DNA of 39,601 nucleotides, from NCBI GenBank assembly GCA_026785685.1, contig JAJAZN010000221.1, positions 1 to 39,601 on the forward strand, in the 5' to 3' direction. Positions 1 through 9,881 of this stretch are shown here, piece by piece (within the stretch, counting starts at the first letter, position 1; every line of letters begins with the position of its first letter). The notes beneath the pieces were generated by a model. The model saw only the letters and a program-made list of their open reading frames with translations, did not search any database and had not been told where the DNA came from. A program made the position numbers and the translations under genes. Source of the stretch: Thermoleophilia bacterium (GTDB taxonomy: Bacteria; Actinomycetota; Thermoleophilia; Gaiellales; Gaiellaceae).

Positions 1-1
1 G

Positions 2-267
2 GAGGTCGCTGCTTCGCATCCCGTGATCACGACCGTACGTGGGCCGGGCCTCTTCATCGGAGTCGAGCTCGACCACGAGTCAACGGGCCGCTCCGACATC
101 GGGAAGGCGGTTGCGAACGACCTCCGCCGCCGTGGCGTTCTCGTTGGCGCGACCGGACCGCGCGTCAACGTGATCAAGATTGGCCCCCGCTCGTCTTCTC
201 CGAAAGACACGCCGACCGGGTCGCGGCGGCACTCGATGCGACGCTCGCAGCCGAGCAACTGCGATGA
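2..267 (+). pseudogene. Class III (PLP) aminotransferase, C-terminal part, frameshifted and cut by the window edge
   Basis: Frame 2 reads EVAASHPVITTVRGPGLFIGVELD...[19 protein letters not shown], then the reading continues in another frame as [27 protein letters not shown] ending at 265-267; the KIRPPLVF motif is split at ~180. Confidence 0.7.
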
Positions 268-1775
268 TCGCGCGAATGACCGATACGGCGGACGTTCTCA
301 CCTCGGAAGCCCAGGCCTTCCTGACTGACCTCCAGCGCGAGTTCGGCGCACGGCGCGTCGACCTCCTCGAGCGACGGGCTGCGCGGCTCGAGCGCCTCCA
401 CGCCGGCGAGCTGCCAGACTTCCTGCCCGAGACGGCCGACGTTCGTGCGGGCGACTGGCGCGTCGCCCCCACGCCCGACGAGATCGCCGACAGGCGGGTC
501 GAGATCACCGGCCCGGTCGACCGCAAGATGGTGATCAACGCACTCAACTCGGGCGCGAAGGTGTTCATGGCCGACTTCGAGGATTCGAACTCGCCGACGT
601 GGTTCAACTGCATCGACGGCCAGCGCAACCTTACGGAGGCGCTCGAGCGGACGATCTCGCTCGACACCGGCGAGAAGCAATACACGCTCGGTGAGAATCC
701 GGCCGTTCTCTTTGTACGCCCACGCGGCTGGCACCTGGAAGAGCGGCACTTCGAGGTTGACGGTGCGCCGATGTCGGGCTCGCTGTTTGACTTTGGCCTC
801 TATTTCTTCCGTAACCACGGCCGGAACGGCCGCTACTTCTACCTCCCAAAGCTCGAGTCGCACCTCGAGGCGCGGCTCTGGAACGACGTCTTCGTGTGGG
901 CGCAGGAGCGCCTTGGTGTGCCGCAGGGAACGATCAAGGCGACGGTCCTGATCGAGACGATTCTCGGTGTGTTCGAGATGGACGAGATCCTCTACGAGTT
1001 GCGCGACCACTCGGCAGGTCTCAACGCGGGCCGGTGGGACTACATCTTCAGCGTGATCAAGAAGCTCGGGCACCGGCCCGAGATGGTGCTTCCTGATCGC
1101 AGCGACGTGACGATGGCCGTGCCTTTCATGCGCTCCTACTGCGAGCTGCTCGTGAAGACGTGCCACCGCCGCGGCGCGTTCGCGATGGGCGGCATGGCGG
1201 CGTTCATCCCCTCGCGCCGCGACGCCGACGTCAACGCGGTCGCGCTCGCGAACGTGCGAGAGGACAAGGAGCGCGAGGCGTCACAGGGCTTCGACGGCAC
1301 CTGGGTCGCGCACCCCGATCTCGTCGCGACCGCCTACGAGGCATTCGACGCGGTGCTCGGCGACCGGCCGAACCAGATCGATCGTCAGCGCGACGACGTC
1401 ACGGTCAGCGCCTCCGATCTCCTGAACATCCCCGCCACACCCGGGGACGCGACGGAGGACGGTCTGCGCAACAACGTCTCGGTGGGTATCCAGTATCTCG
1501 CCGCCTGGCTCCGTGGCTCGGGTGCAGTCGCGATCAACAACCTCATGGAGGACGCCGCGACAGCAGAGATCAGCCGCTCGCAGATCTGGCAGTGGCTCCA
1601 CCACGGCCGGTTCACAGCCGAGGATGTTCTCCGGATCACGGACGAGGAGATGGCCTCGCTCGGTGAGGGCTACGCCGAGGCGCGGGCGATCTTCGAGAGC
1701 ATCGCGACGCGGCCCGACTACGTGGAGTTCCTGACGCTGCCGGCGTACGACCGGCTCACGGCGGGAGAAGCGTGA
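264..1775 (+). CDS. aceB: Malate synthase A (start 264 or 276)
   Basis: [76 protein letters not shown] are typical malate synthase motifs; ATGA overlap with the aminotransferase stop. Confidence 0.95.
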   Translation: MIARMTDTADVLTSEAQAFLTDLQREFGARRVDLLERRAARLERLHAGELPDFLPETADVRAGDWRVAPTPDEIADRRVEITGPVDRKMVINALNSGAKVFMADFEDSNSPTWFNCIDGQRNLTEALERTISLDTGEKQYTLGENPAVLFVRPRGWHLEERHFEVDGAPMSGSLFDFGLYFFRNHGRNGRYFYLPKLESHLEARLWNDVFVWAQERLGVPQGTIKATVLIETILGVFEMDEILYELRDHSAGLNAGRWDYIFSVIKKLGHRPEMVLPDRSDVTMAVPFMRSYCELLVKTCHRRGAFAMGGMAAFIPSRRDADVNAVALANVREDKEREASQGFDGTWVAHPDLVATAYEAFDAVLGDRPNQIDRQRDDVTVSASDLLNIPATPGDATEDGLRNNVSVGIQYLAAWLRGSGAVAINNLMEDAATAEISRSQIWQWLHHGRFTAEDVLRITDEEMASLGEGYAEARAIFESIATRPDYVEFLTLPAYDRLTAGEA

Positions 1776-1812
1776 GGGCGGCGGAGGATCGAGGCGCGAT
1801 GTTCGACCGGCA

Positions 1813-2073
1813 CTAGGCTGGCCGACTGCCGTGGAAGACAGCCTCGATGTGGTTGGAGTCAGGGTCCTTGAGGAAGGCCGCGAAGTAGCCGGCGTGGTAC
1901 TCGGGCCGCTCGCCGGGGGCGCCGTTGGAGGAGTAGCCGGCGTTGATGCCTGCCTGGTGGAAGGCGTCGACTGCTTCCCTGGTCGTGGCCTCGAAGGCGA
2001 GGTGGAGATTCTCGGTGGGCGCGCCCTCGACGAGAGAGAACGTTGCGCCGGAGCCGCGGATCTGAGTTCGCCC
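1813..2073 (-). pseudogene. VOC/glyoxalase-family C-terminal remnant
   Basis: Reverse frame reads GSGATFSLVEGAPTENLHLAFEATTREAVDAFHQAGINAGYSSNGAPGERPEYHAGYFAAFLKDPDSNHIEAVFHGSRPA*; in-frame stop directly upstream and no N-terminal half. Confidence 0.65.
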
Positions 2074-2096
2074 GGCATCTCATCGCGACGCGACCC

Positions 2097-3215
2097 TCAG
2101 CCGATCCGCAGGTGTGCCACGAGATCCTCGTCGAGCTCGACACCGAGACCCGGGCCGCACGGTACTGCCAGGTATCCCTCCTCGAGGAGGAACGGCTCCG
2201 CGAGAAGGCCGCTCGCAATGGGCGAGTCGGCGACCGAGAACTCGGAGAGCGTCGGACGGTCGAGGGAGGCCACGAACTGCAACGACGCGGCCACGAGGAC
2301 GCCGCTTGAGAAGCAATGCGGAACGACCTCGACCCCGCTTTCGCGCGCGAGGTACGCGATCTCACGAGCGACAGTGAAGCCGCCGCACCGACCCAGGTCC
2401 GGCTGGAGAACCGACACGCCGCCCCGCTCGACGAGTGTGCGGAAGGGCCGGATTCCTGCATCCGCCTCGCCCGCCGCGAGACGAACGGCGACTCGGCTCG
2501 AGAGTCGACCGTACCCGTCCACGTCGTCTGGCTGCAACGGCTCCTCGAGCCAGTACAGGCCAACGTCCTCGACGCGGTGGAGGAGGTCGGCGGCGCCCTG
2601 CACCGTGTATGCCCTGCCGCCGTCGATCATCAGGTCGCGGTCCGGCCCGATCGACGCGCGCGCGGCCTCGATCAGCGCTACGTCCAGAGCGCGATCGCGG
2701 CCGAGCGGCCCCCAGCCGAGCTTGAGGGCCGTGTAACCCCGCTCAACCGCCTGCTCGGCGATCAGCCGCACGCTGTCGGTCGTCTCGGGCATCACCTCGC
2801 TCGCATACACGCGAACCCGTTCGGTGCGGCGGCCGCCCAGCAAGGCGGCGATCGACATGTCTGCTGCCTTGCCTGCGAGATCCCAAAGCGCCATGTCGAT
2901 CGCGCTGATCGTGTGCAGCGCAGCGCCGCCGCGACCGTAGTGATCCGAGCCGTGGAACATCAGCTGCCAGAGACGACCGATCTCGAGCGGATCCTCTCCT
3001 ACGAGCAGCTCGCGAAGCCCACGCGCGACGGCATGCGACGACGGCATCTCGACCATCGTGCGCGCCACATAGGGCGACGTGTCTGCCTCACCGATTCCCG
3101 TCAGCCCCTCGTCTGTATGGATGCGCACGAGAAACGCGTCCTGGGTGCCGTCCGCCCGGGTTACGTCGATCTCGGAGACCCTCAGGACAATCGGCTCGAC
3201 GTCGGTGATCTTCAC
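2097..3215 (-). CDS. Mandelate racemase/muconate lactonizing enzyme family protein (enolase superfamily)
   Basis: GTG start at 3215 after AAGGAGGAG; LHTISAIDMALWDLAGK, LYWLEEPLQPDD, LQPDLGRCGG, VVPHC. Confidence 0.88.
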   Translation of the reverse strand: MKITDVEPIVLRVSEIDVTRADGTQDAFLVRIHTDEGLTGIGEADTSPYVARTMVEMPSSHAVARGLRELLVGEDPLEIGRLWQLMFHGSDHYGRGGAALHTISAIDMALWDLAGKAADMSIAALLGGRRTERVRVYASEVMPETTDSVRLIAEQAVERGYTALKLGWGPLGRDRALDVALIEAARASIGPDRDLMIDGGRAYTVQGAADLLHRVEDVGLYWLEEPLQPDDVDGYGRLSSRVAVRLAAGEADAGIRPFRTLVERGGVSVLQPDLGRCGGFTVAREIAYLARESGVEVVPHCFSSGVLVAASLQFVASLDRPTLSEFSVADSPIASGLLAEPFLLEEGYLAVPCGPGLGVELDEDLVAHLRIG

Positions 3216-3237
3216 GGCACACTCCTCCTTCTCGTGG

Positions 3238-4065
3238 TCATTCGAGCACGTCGAGCTTCGCTGCGACGACTGCGGCCACGGCATCGACGACCCCCGCCTC
3301 CAGGTCGAGCAGCTTCAGGCCGTCTCGTGCGGCTGGCAGACCGGCCTCGAGCTCCACCAGGTAACGCTCGCGAAGCTCGGTATTGACATTGACCTTGCAG
3401 ACGCCGAGTGCGATTGCGTGCCGGACATCGGTGTCGGGCAGCCCGGAAGCACCGTGGAGCGACAGGGGAATCTTGACCTGGTCACGGATCGCGGCGAGCC
3501 GCTCCCAGTCGAGTTGCGGCGGTGCCGCATAGCGCCCGTGCACGTTGCCAATCGAGACCGCGAGACAGTCGCAGCCGGTAGCGGCGACGAATGCGCCCGC
3601 CGCCCGCGGATCGGTGAGGGCACCCGCTTCGGTCGCGGCGGCGACATCCTCCCCACCCTCGATGTGGCCGAGCTCTGCCTCGACTCCGGCGACCCCGGAG
3701 CGCCGTCGCACTGAAGCGACGAACGACACGTTGTCCACCGCCGGCAGCTTCGACCCGTCGGCCATCACCGCCCCGATCCCTCCGGCCAGTGCCTCGTCGA
3801 TGAGCGCATCGTCGGTGACGTGATCGAGCTGCACGCAGACCGGGACACGGGCCGCATCGGCGACTGCGAGGAGTGCGGGGAGCAGAAGGCGGCCGGACGG
3901 CCTGCGGAGAGAGGCCTCGGCGACGAGGAACATCACCGGTGCGGTGCGGGCCTCGGCCGCCTGCACGACGCCGAGTGCCGTGGTCACGTCGTAGCAGGTG
4001 AACGCCCCGGCAGCGGCTCCGGCGGCACGGCGCTCGTCGAGCAACTCGCGGAACGACGTCAGCAC
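3238..4065 (-). CDS. Class II (zinc) ketose-bisphosphate aldolase family protein
   Basis: VCVQLDHVTDDALIDEAL, VEAELGHIEGGED, IGNVHGRY, PLSLHGASGLPD, GVCKVNVNTELR. Confidence 0.88.
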   Translation of the reverse strand: MLTSFRELLDERRAAGAAAGAFTCYDVTTALGVVQAAEARTAPVMFLVAEASLRRPSGRLLLPALLAVADAARVPVCVQLDHVTDDALIDEALAGGIGAVMADGSKLPAVDNVSFVASVRRRSGVAGVEAELGHIEGGEDVAAATEAGALTDPRAAGAFVAATGCDCLAVSIGNVHGRYAAPPQLDWERLAAIRDQVKIPLSLHGASGLPDTDVRHAIALGVCKVNVNTELRERYLVELEAGLPAARDGLKLLDLEAGVVDAVAAVVAAKLDVLE

Positions 4066-5369
4066 GCGACGGATTGTCTCACGATCGCGTCCACGAGCCC
4101 GTCCAGCAGCCCGTCGTCACCCACGTTGCCGGGCACGACGAGGTAGGCGAGCGGCTTTCCATCGGGCCAAAGGGCCGCCCAGAGGGAGACGCCGGGGACG
4201 ACAGGCCCGAGGACGTCCGCCTCGTCTGCCCCAACTCCTTCTCCGAGGGTCACGGCCGACGTGATCCCGCCTTTGACGACGAGAACGGAGGGACGCCGTT
4301 CGAGAGCAGCGACGACACGTGCGAGGTTGACGGCGATTCGCTCCCCGGCCTCAAGCGACGTCGTTCCCTCGGGCCGCTCGCGTGGCGTCGCGAGCACGGC
4401 GACAGGATTGCGACGCAGCCCGGCGGACACCTCGCCGGCGAGCCGCGCGACCTCGTCGTCGGACGCCGCGCTGGCGAGAGCGACGACATCGGCCTCGACC
4501 AGCGAATGCGGCCAGGTGGAAATGAGCCTCCCGAGCTGCCGCGTTGTCTGAGCCACGTAGGAGCCGCAGACCACGAGCACACCGTCACCCGCGTCGGGGA
4601 ACGACGCTGGCGCAGTGGCCTCGGTGCCGGCGAGCACGCCCGCGAACGTCGGAGCACACCGCACGATGACTGCCTCCCCCGCGGCCACGGCCGCGCAATA
4701 CCCGGCAGCGATCACCTCGAGATCGTCGACCGTCTCCGCGTCGGGCGCGAACACGGACGGAACGCCACGGGCAGCGAGCTCCGACACAGCCTCCGCGACT
4801 GCAGCCGAGCCGCCATCACGTAGCTGCTCGAGTGGAAGCTCGCGACCGGCAGCCGCCGCGAACAGGCCGCCCGAACGCTCCTCGGCCCAGTCGAGCAACC
4901 GCGCGCTCCCGTACGAGAAGACACCGTCGCGCGCGTACTCCGTCTCGTGGAGCGGGGTGCGCACCCCCCCGCGTTCGAAGAGATGCACGCCCCCGACCGT
5001 CACCCTGCCTGCCGATGGGAGCGCCGGCACGAGGAGCAGGACGGGCCACGCGGTCGGAGCAATAACGTTCCGCACCCCCAGGTACTCCTCGAGCACGTGA
5101 CCGCGCAGCGTACTGTCGCCACGCAGCACCATACGTGCCGTCGGCGCGCCCTCGAGAGCCGCGCGAGCTGCACCCTCGACCAGCGGCTGGACACGGTAGG
5201 CCTGCAGAGCTCGCGTATTGGTGACGAGGTGGACAGCGCGTCGTCCGGCGAGCGCCGACCGAATCCGAGCAGGGTCCCAGGCGAGCAGCACCCGGATCCC
5301 GGCCAGAGTCTGCACGCCGGTGGGGTCGTCGTCGAGCACGACGCCGGGTGGGATGCCGACCGGACTCAC
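4059..5369 (-). CDS. Four-carbon acid sugar kinase family (DUF1537) protein
   Basis: LDDDPTGVQT, LVTNTRAL, RGDSTLRGH, LLLVPALPSAGRVTVGGVHL, VVKGGITSA, WPDGKPLAYLVVPGNVG; overlaps the aldolase ORF by 7 nt. Confidence 0.9.
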   Translation of the reverse strand: MSPVGIPPGVVLDDDPTGVQTLAGIRVLLAWDPARIRSALAGRRAVHLVTNTRALQAYRVQPLVEGAARAALEGAPTARMVLRGDSTLRGHVLEEYLGVRNVIAPTAWPVLLLVPALPSAGRVTVGGVHLFERGGVRTPLHETEYARDGVFSYGSARLLDWAEERSGGLFAAAAGRELPLEQLRDGGSAAVAEAVSELAARGVPSVFAPDAETVDDLEVIAAGYCAAVAAGEAVIVRCAPTFAGVLAGTEATAPASFPDAGDGVLVVCGSYVAQTTRQLGRLISTWPHSLVEADVVALASAASDDEVARLAGEVSAGLRRNPVAVLATPRERPEGTTSLEAGERIAVNLARVVAALERRPSVLVVKGGITSAVTLGEGVGADEADVLGPVVPGVSLWAALWPDGKPLAYLVVPGNVGDDGLLDGLVDAIVRQSVAC

Positions 5370-5381
5370 GCCGTCATCCTA

Positions 5382-5392
5382 CTGTCATACAG
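5382..5392 (-). promoter_or_regulatory. Candidate regulator-binding palindrome CTGTATGACAG
   Basis: CTGT-N3-ACAG inverted repeat between divergent kinase and lipoprotein genes. Confidence 0.4.
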
Positions 5393-5433
5393 GTTGGTCT
5401 CACGTCGATCACACGCAAACGGAGAAGGATCCC

Positions 5434-6258
5434 ATGAGGATCGACCACCACGTCCCGGGGCGCCACGGGCAAGCCAATAGACGAGCCCTCTGTTGCCTGG
5501 CGCTCGCCTGTGCGATGCTTCTCTTCACAGGCTGCGACGGCGTCGACGACGAGCTTCCCGCTCCCTGGGCGAGCGGTCCCGCGATCGAGACGGCGGAGGG
5601 AACCGCCACACCGTACGGAACCGGGGCGGGTCAGGTGTGGGTGCTGCGGCCCCGGCACGGAGAGGTCAAGAGCGTCGTCGTCTACCTGCACGGGTTTGGC
5701 GCCTACCTGCCGTTCGAATGGCACCTGCAGTGGATGGATCACCTCCTCGCAAATGGGAACGCGGTGATCTTCCCTCGCTTCCAGGCCGGGGGTGTGGGGG
5801 ATGAGGTCGACGACGCATGGGTCGTCATGCCTCTGAACGTCGAGGACGGGCTCCGGATCGGCTTCCGGGCCCTCCGCTGCGACGACGAGCCCATCGTGGC
5901 CGCCGGGTTCTCGGTCGGTGCGGCGCTGGCCTTCGTCTACGCAGCGCGGGCCGACGAATGGAAGGTGCCGGCGCCGCAAGCCGTCTACTCCATCTTCCCC
6001 GTGCTTCCGTACCTGATAGACGTCGGGTTTGACGTCTCGAGCCTCGAGCAGACGACGGCGCTCATCCTCGCCGGGGCAAACGACGACGTGGTCGGACGGG
6101 AAGGCGCAGAGACGTTGCTGAAACTGCTGACCGGGCTGCCGGCAGGGCTCAAGGAGCTGCGCGTGATCGGACAACCCGGGTCGCGCAACCTCCGGAGGAG
6201 GCCGCGGCGACCTGATCGCCCGGCCGTCTCTACCAGCCGGCGACAACCGGGTTCGTGA
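5434..6258 (+). CDS. Secreted lipoprotein, alpha/beta-hydrolase-like, possibly C-terminally truncated
   Basis: Signal peptide with lipobox LLFTGC; VVVYLHGFGAY; GFSVG nucleophile elbow; 3' end overlaps the FAH gene on the opposite strand. Confidence 0.65.
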   Translation: MRIDHHVPGRHGQANRRALCCLALACAMLLFTGCDGVDDELPAPWASGPAIETAEGTATPYGTGAGQVWVLRPRHGEVKSVVVYLHGFGAYLPFEWHLQWMDHLLANGNAVIFPRFQAGGVGDEVDDAWVVMPLNVEDGLRIGFRALRCDDEPIVAAGFSVGAALAFVYAARADEWKVPAPQAVYSIFPVLPYLIDVGFDVSSLEQTTALILAGANDDVVGREGAETLLKLLTGLPAGLKELRVIGQPGSRNLRRRPRRPDRPAVSTSRRQPGS

Positions 6259-7054
6259 GCCGGCCGATCCCCTCGGCCTCGATCGTCACCTCGTCACCGG
6301 GTTGGAGGAACTCCGGTGGATCGCGGAAGTAGCCGATCCCGTCGGGCGTCCCGGTCGAGACGACGTCCCCGGGCTCGAGCGTGACGAGGCTCGTCACGAA
6401 CTCGATCATCCTCGGGATCGAGAAGATCCAGTCCGCGGTGCTCCCGTCCTGCTTGCGCACGCCGTTGACGGACGTGCCGATTCGCACGTTGCCGGGGTCC
6501 GGGATCTCGTCCTTCGTCACGATGCACGGGCCGATGGGCGAGAACCCGTCAGCGTTCTTACCGAGCGTGATCTGGGTGCTCTGCGTGCGGCTCGTCCAGT
6601 CGAGCTGCATCACACGCTCGCTGACGTCGTGGAGGAGCGTGTAGCCGAAGACGTAGTCCATCGCGTCCGACGCCGACACGTTCTTCGCCCGTCTGCCGAT
6701 CACGAACGCGAACTCGACCTCCCAGTCGACCTTGGCCTCCGGGAACGGGATGACGATCGGGTCGCCTGGGCCGGCGACCGCGTTCGGCAGCTTCGCGAAG
6801 AAGTACGGGTCATCGGGGAGGCTCGTCGCCGCCTCGGCGCCGTGGCTCTTGTAGTTGATCCCGCAGCAGAGGACCTTGCCCGGCCGCACCGGGACGAGCA
6901 GGCGATCGGGCTCGAACGGCTCACCGGTCGGCTCCGGGGTCGCCCCGTCGCGGATGAGCGCGATCATGTCGTCGTACGCGGTCGGCGTGACATCGGCTTC
7001 GCCGACGATCCCGACACCTGTCCGGCCACGATGTTCGTAGGTTACGAGGCGCAT
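6230..7054 (-). CDS. Fumarylacetoacetate hydrolase (FAH) family protein
   Basis: VLCCGINYKSH, VDWEVEFAFVIG, GYTLLHDVSER, GDVVSTGTPDGIG, GDEVTIEAEGIGRLTNPV. Confidence 0.93.
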   Translation of the reverse strand: MRLVTYEHRGRTGVGIVGEADVTPTAYDDMIALIRDGATPEPTGEPFEPDRLLVPVRPGKVLCCGINYKSHGAEAATSLPDDPYFFAKLPNAVAGPGDPIVIPFPEAKVDWEVEFAFVIGRRAKNVSASDAMDYVFGYTLLHDVSERVMQLDWTSRTQSTQITLGKNADGFSPIGPCIVTKDEIPDPGNVRIGTSVNGVRKQDGSTADWIFSIPRMIEFVTSLVTLEPGDVVSTGTPDGIGYFRDPPEFLQPGDEVTIEAEGIGRLTNPVVAGW

Positions 7055-7116
7055 CTCACCATCCCTTTCAGACCAGTCGGTTCATTCGGTTTGCTCTCGG
7101 TGACTCGTTCGCCCGG

Positions 7117-7605
7117 TCAGCGCCCGGCCCCGGAATCGATTCCACCTGAGGACTCCTCGGCGGACGCGTCGCCGGGGAGGAAGCCCGGCGAGGCCTCGAC
7201 ATCGGCTGCTCTATCGAACCCAGTGCATTCGATGCGGACCTTCTGGCTACCCACAGCCGTTGCGAAGCTCGAGATGCGACCTCGTCCGTTCCCGAGCACC
7301 ACCGTCGAGCCCGGGTCGCTCATGGCTGCGACCGCCTCCTCGACGTCGTCGACGCCGAAGCAGATGTGATGGAGCCCCTCCCCGTTTTCCTCGAGCATCG
7401 TGGCAAGCGGTGATTCGTCGTCGAGCGGCTCAAGAAGTTGGAGGAAGGCATTTCCCGTGTCCAGGTAGGTGAGCCGCGCGTGAGGAGAGTCGATCTCCTC
7501 GCTCGAATGCACCGTCAACCCGAGGTGACCCTCGTAGAACCGCAACGCCTCGTCCGTGCTCCGCACGAGGATCGCAACGTGATCGAGTCGGCGAACGAGG
7601 CTCAC
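7117..7605 (-). CDS. VOC family protein, methylmalonyl-CoA-epimerase-like
   Basis: RRLDHVAILVRSTDEALRFYEGHLGL, GEGLHHICFGVDDVEEA; GTG start overlaps the GntR stop. Confidence 0.82.
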   Translation of the reverse strand: MSLVRRLDHVAILVRSTDEALRFYEGHLGLTVHSSEEIDSPHARLTYLDTGNAFLQLLEPLDDESPLATMLEENGEGLHHICFGVDDVEEAVAAMSDPGSTVVLGNGRGRISSFATAVGSQKVRIECTGFDRAADVEASPGFLPGDASAEESSGGIDSGAGR

Positions 7606-8378
7606 GCCGACGCTGACCCGACCCCGCGAGCGATGTGGTCGCGCCACCAGACTGCGACGCCTTCCAGGTGCGCGGCCATCGCCTGGCGCGCTCCCGCCCC
7701 GTCACGTGCGACGATCCGGTCGAGGATGTGCGCGTGCTGGCCGAGCGTGATCGGCGCCGCGCCGGAGCCGAGGTTCTCGCGGCGGATGTCGATCAGCGTC
7801 GATCCGATCGAGTCCAGAAGGAGGAGGTAGAGGTCGTTCTGTGTCGCCCTCGCGACGAAACGGTGGAACTCGAGGTCATCCCGCGCTGCAGCCTCCACAT
7901 CCCCGACCTCGCGCTCCATCCGCTCGTGGGCGCTACGTAGCGCTACCAGATCAGCGTCGGTAGCGCGCTCGGCCGCAAGCCCTGCAATGTGCACTTCCAC
8001 GAGCGCGCGGACCTCGTGCACCTGCTCGAATCCGAACGAGCCGCCCCGCAGGAACAGGCTCATGGACTCGGTCACCGCCGCGGCATCAACCGCCGCGACG
8101 CGAAGACCGCTGCCAGAGCGCACCTCGATCACGCCCTTCGCGACGAGGGCACGCACGGCCTCTCGCACGACCGTTCGCGAGACACCGAACTGTTCCCCGA
8201 GCTCTCGCTCCGACGGGAGCCGCTCGCCGACCTCAAGCTTGCGCGAGAGAATCGTCTCGAGCATCGTGTCAGCGACCTTGTCCGACAGACGGGGCTCTCG
8301 GGCAACCTGCTCGAACAACGCTACCGCCGGGGCGTCGCTCGACTCCCGTTCGTCGATCTCGTTCATACCATCGGCCAT
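7602..8378 (-). CDS. FadR-subfamily GntR transcriptional regulator
   Basis: LEVGERLPSERELGEQFGVSRTVVREAVRALVAKGVIEVRSGSGLRV wHTH followed by a helical FCD-type domain. Confidence 0.93.
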   Translation of the reverse strand: MADGMNEIDERESSDAPAVALFEQVAREPRLSDKVADTMLETILSRKLEVGERLPSERELGEQFGVSRTVVREAVRALVAKGVIEVRSGSGLRVAAVDAAAVTESMSLFLRGGSFGFEQVHEVRALVEVHIAGLAAERATDADLVALRSAHERMEREVGDVEAAARDDLEFHRFVARATQNDLYLLLLDSIGSTLIDIRRENLGSGAAPITLGQHAHILDRIVARDGAGARQAMAAHLEGVAVWWRDHIARGVGSASA

Positions 8379-8389
8379 GCGCGCACTAT

Positions 8390-8400
8390 AGATCATATGG
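8390..8400 (-). promoter_or_regulatory. Candidate GntR autoregulatory site CCATATGATCT
   Basis: Degenerate copy of the CTGTATGA motif just upstream of the GntR start (8378). Confidence 0.3.
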
Positions 8401-8502
8401 AATACCACGCAACCTGGACGACCGGTACGCCGTCGTATAGGTTTCCACCGGGAGTTCATTTGCCGTCGTCGGCGACGGCGCGGCGAGGAAAGGAATGACG
8501 GA

Positions 8503-9714
<1,212 letters not shown>

Positions 9715-9790
9715 CCGACTTCCCTCCTGCCGCGTTCGTCCAATCGAGCAACAAGGTCTTCTCCCACATTTTCGGGGCCTGACGTGGGAC

Positions 9791-9819
9791 TTGACTCCAA
9801 CCGACTGACACGCCATGAT
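9791..9819 (+). promoter_or_regulatory. Candidate sigma70-type promoter for the transporter operon
   Basis: TTGACT (9791-9796), 17-nt spacer, CATGAT (9814-9819), in the intergenic region before the solute-binding protein. Confidence 0.5.
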
Positions 9820-9825
9820 CGAAAG

Positions 9826-9836
9826 CGGTCATACAG
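9826..9836 (-). promoter_or_regulatory. Candidate regulator-binding site CTGTATGACCG
   Basis: Shares CTGTATGAC with 5382-5392; lies where +1 would be for the 9791-9819 promoter. Confidence 0.4.
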
Positions 9837-9881
9837 CAGGCCATCAGAGCGGATGACAGTAGCGAAAGGAGAAGTGAGCAC

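Noticed and set aside
7055-7116. Regulator motif upstream of the FAH gene
   Set aside because: No copy of the CTGTATGA-like motif found there; the gene could be co-transcribed with GntR-VOC
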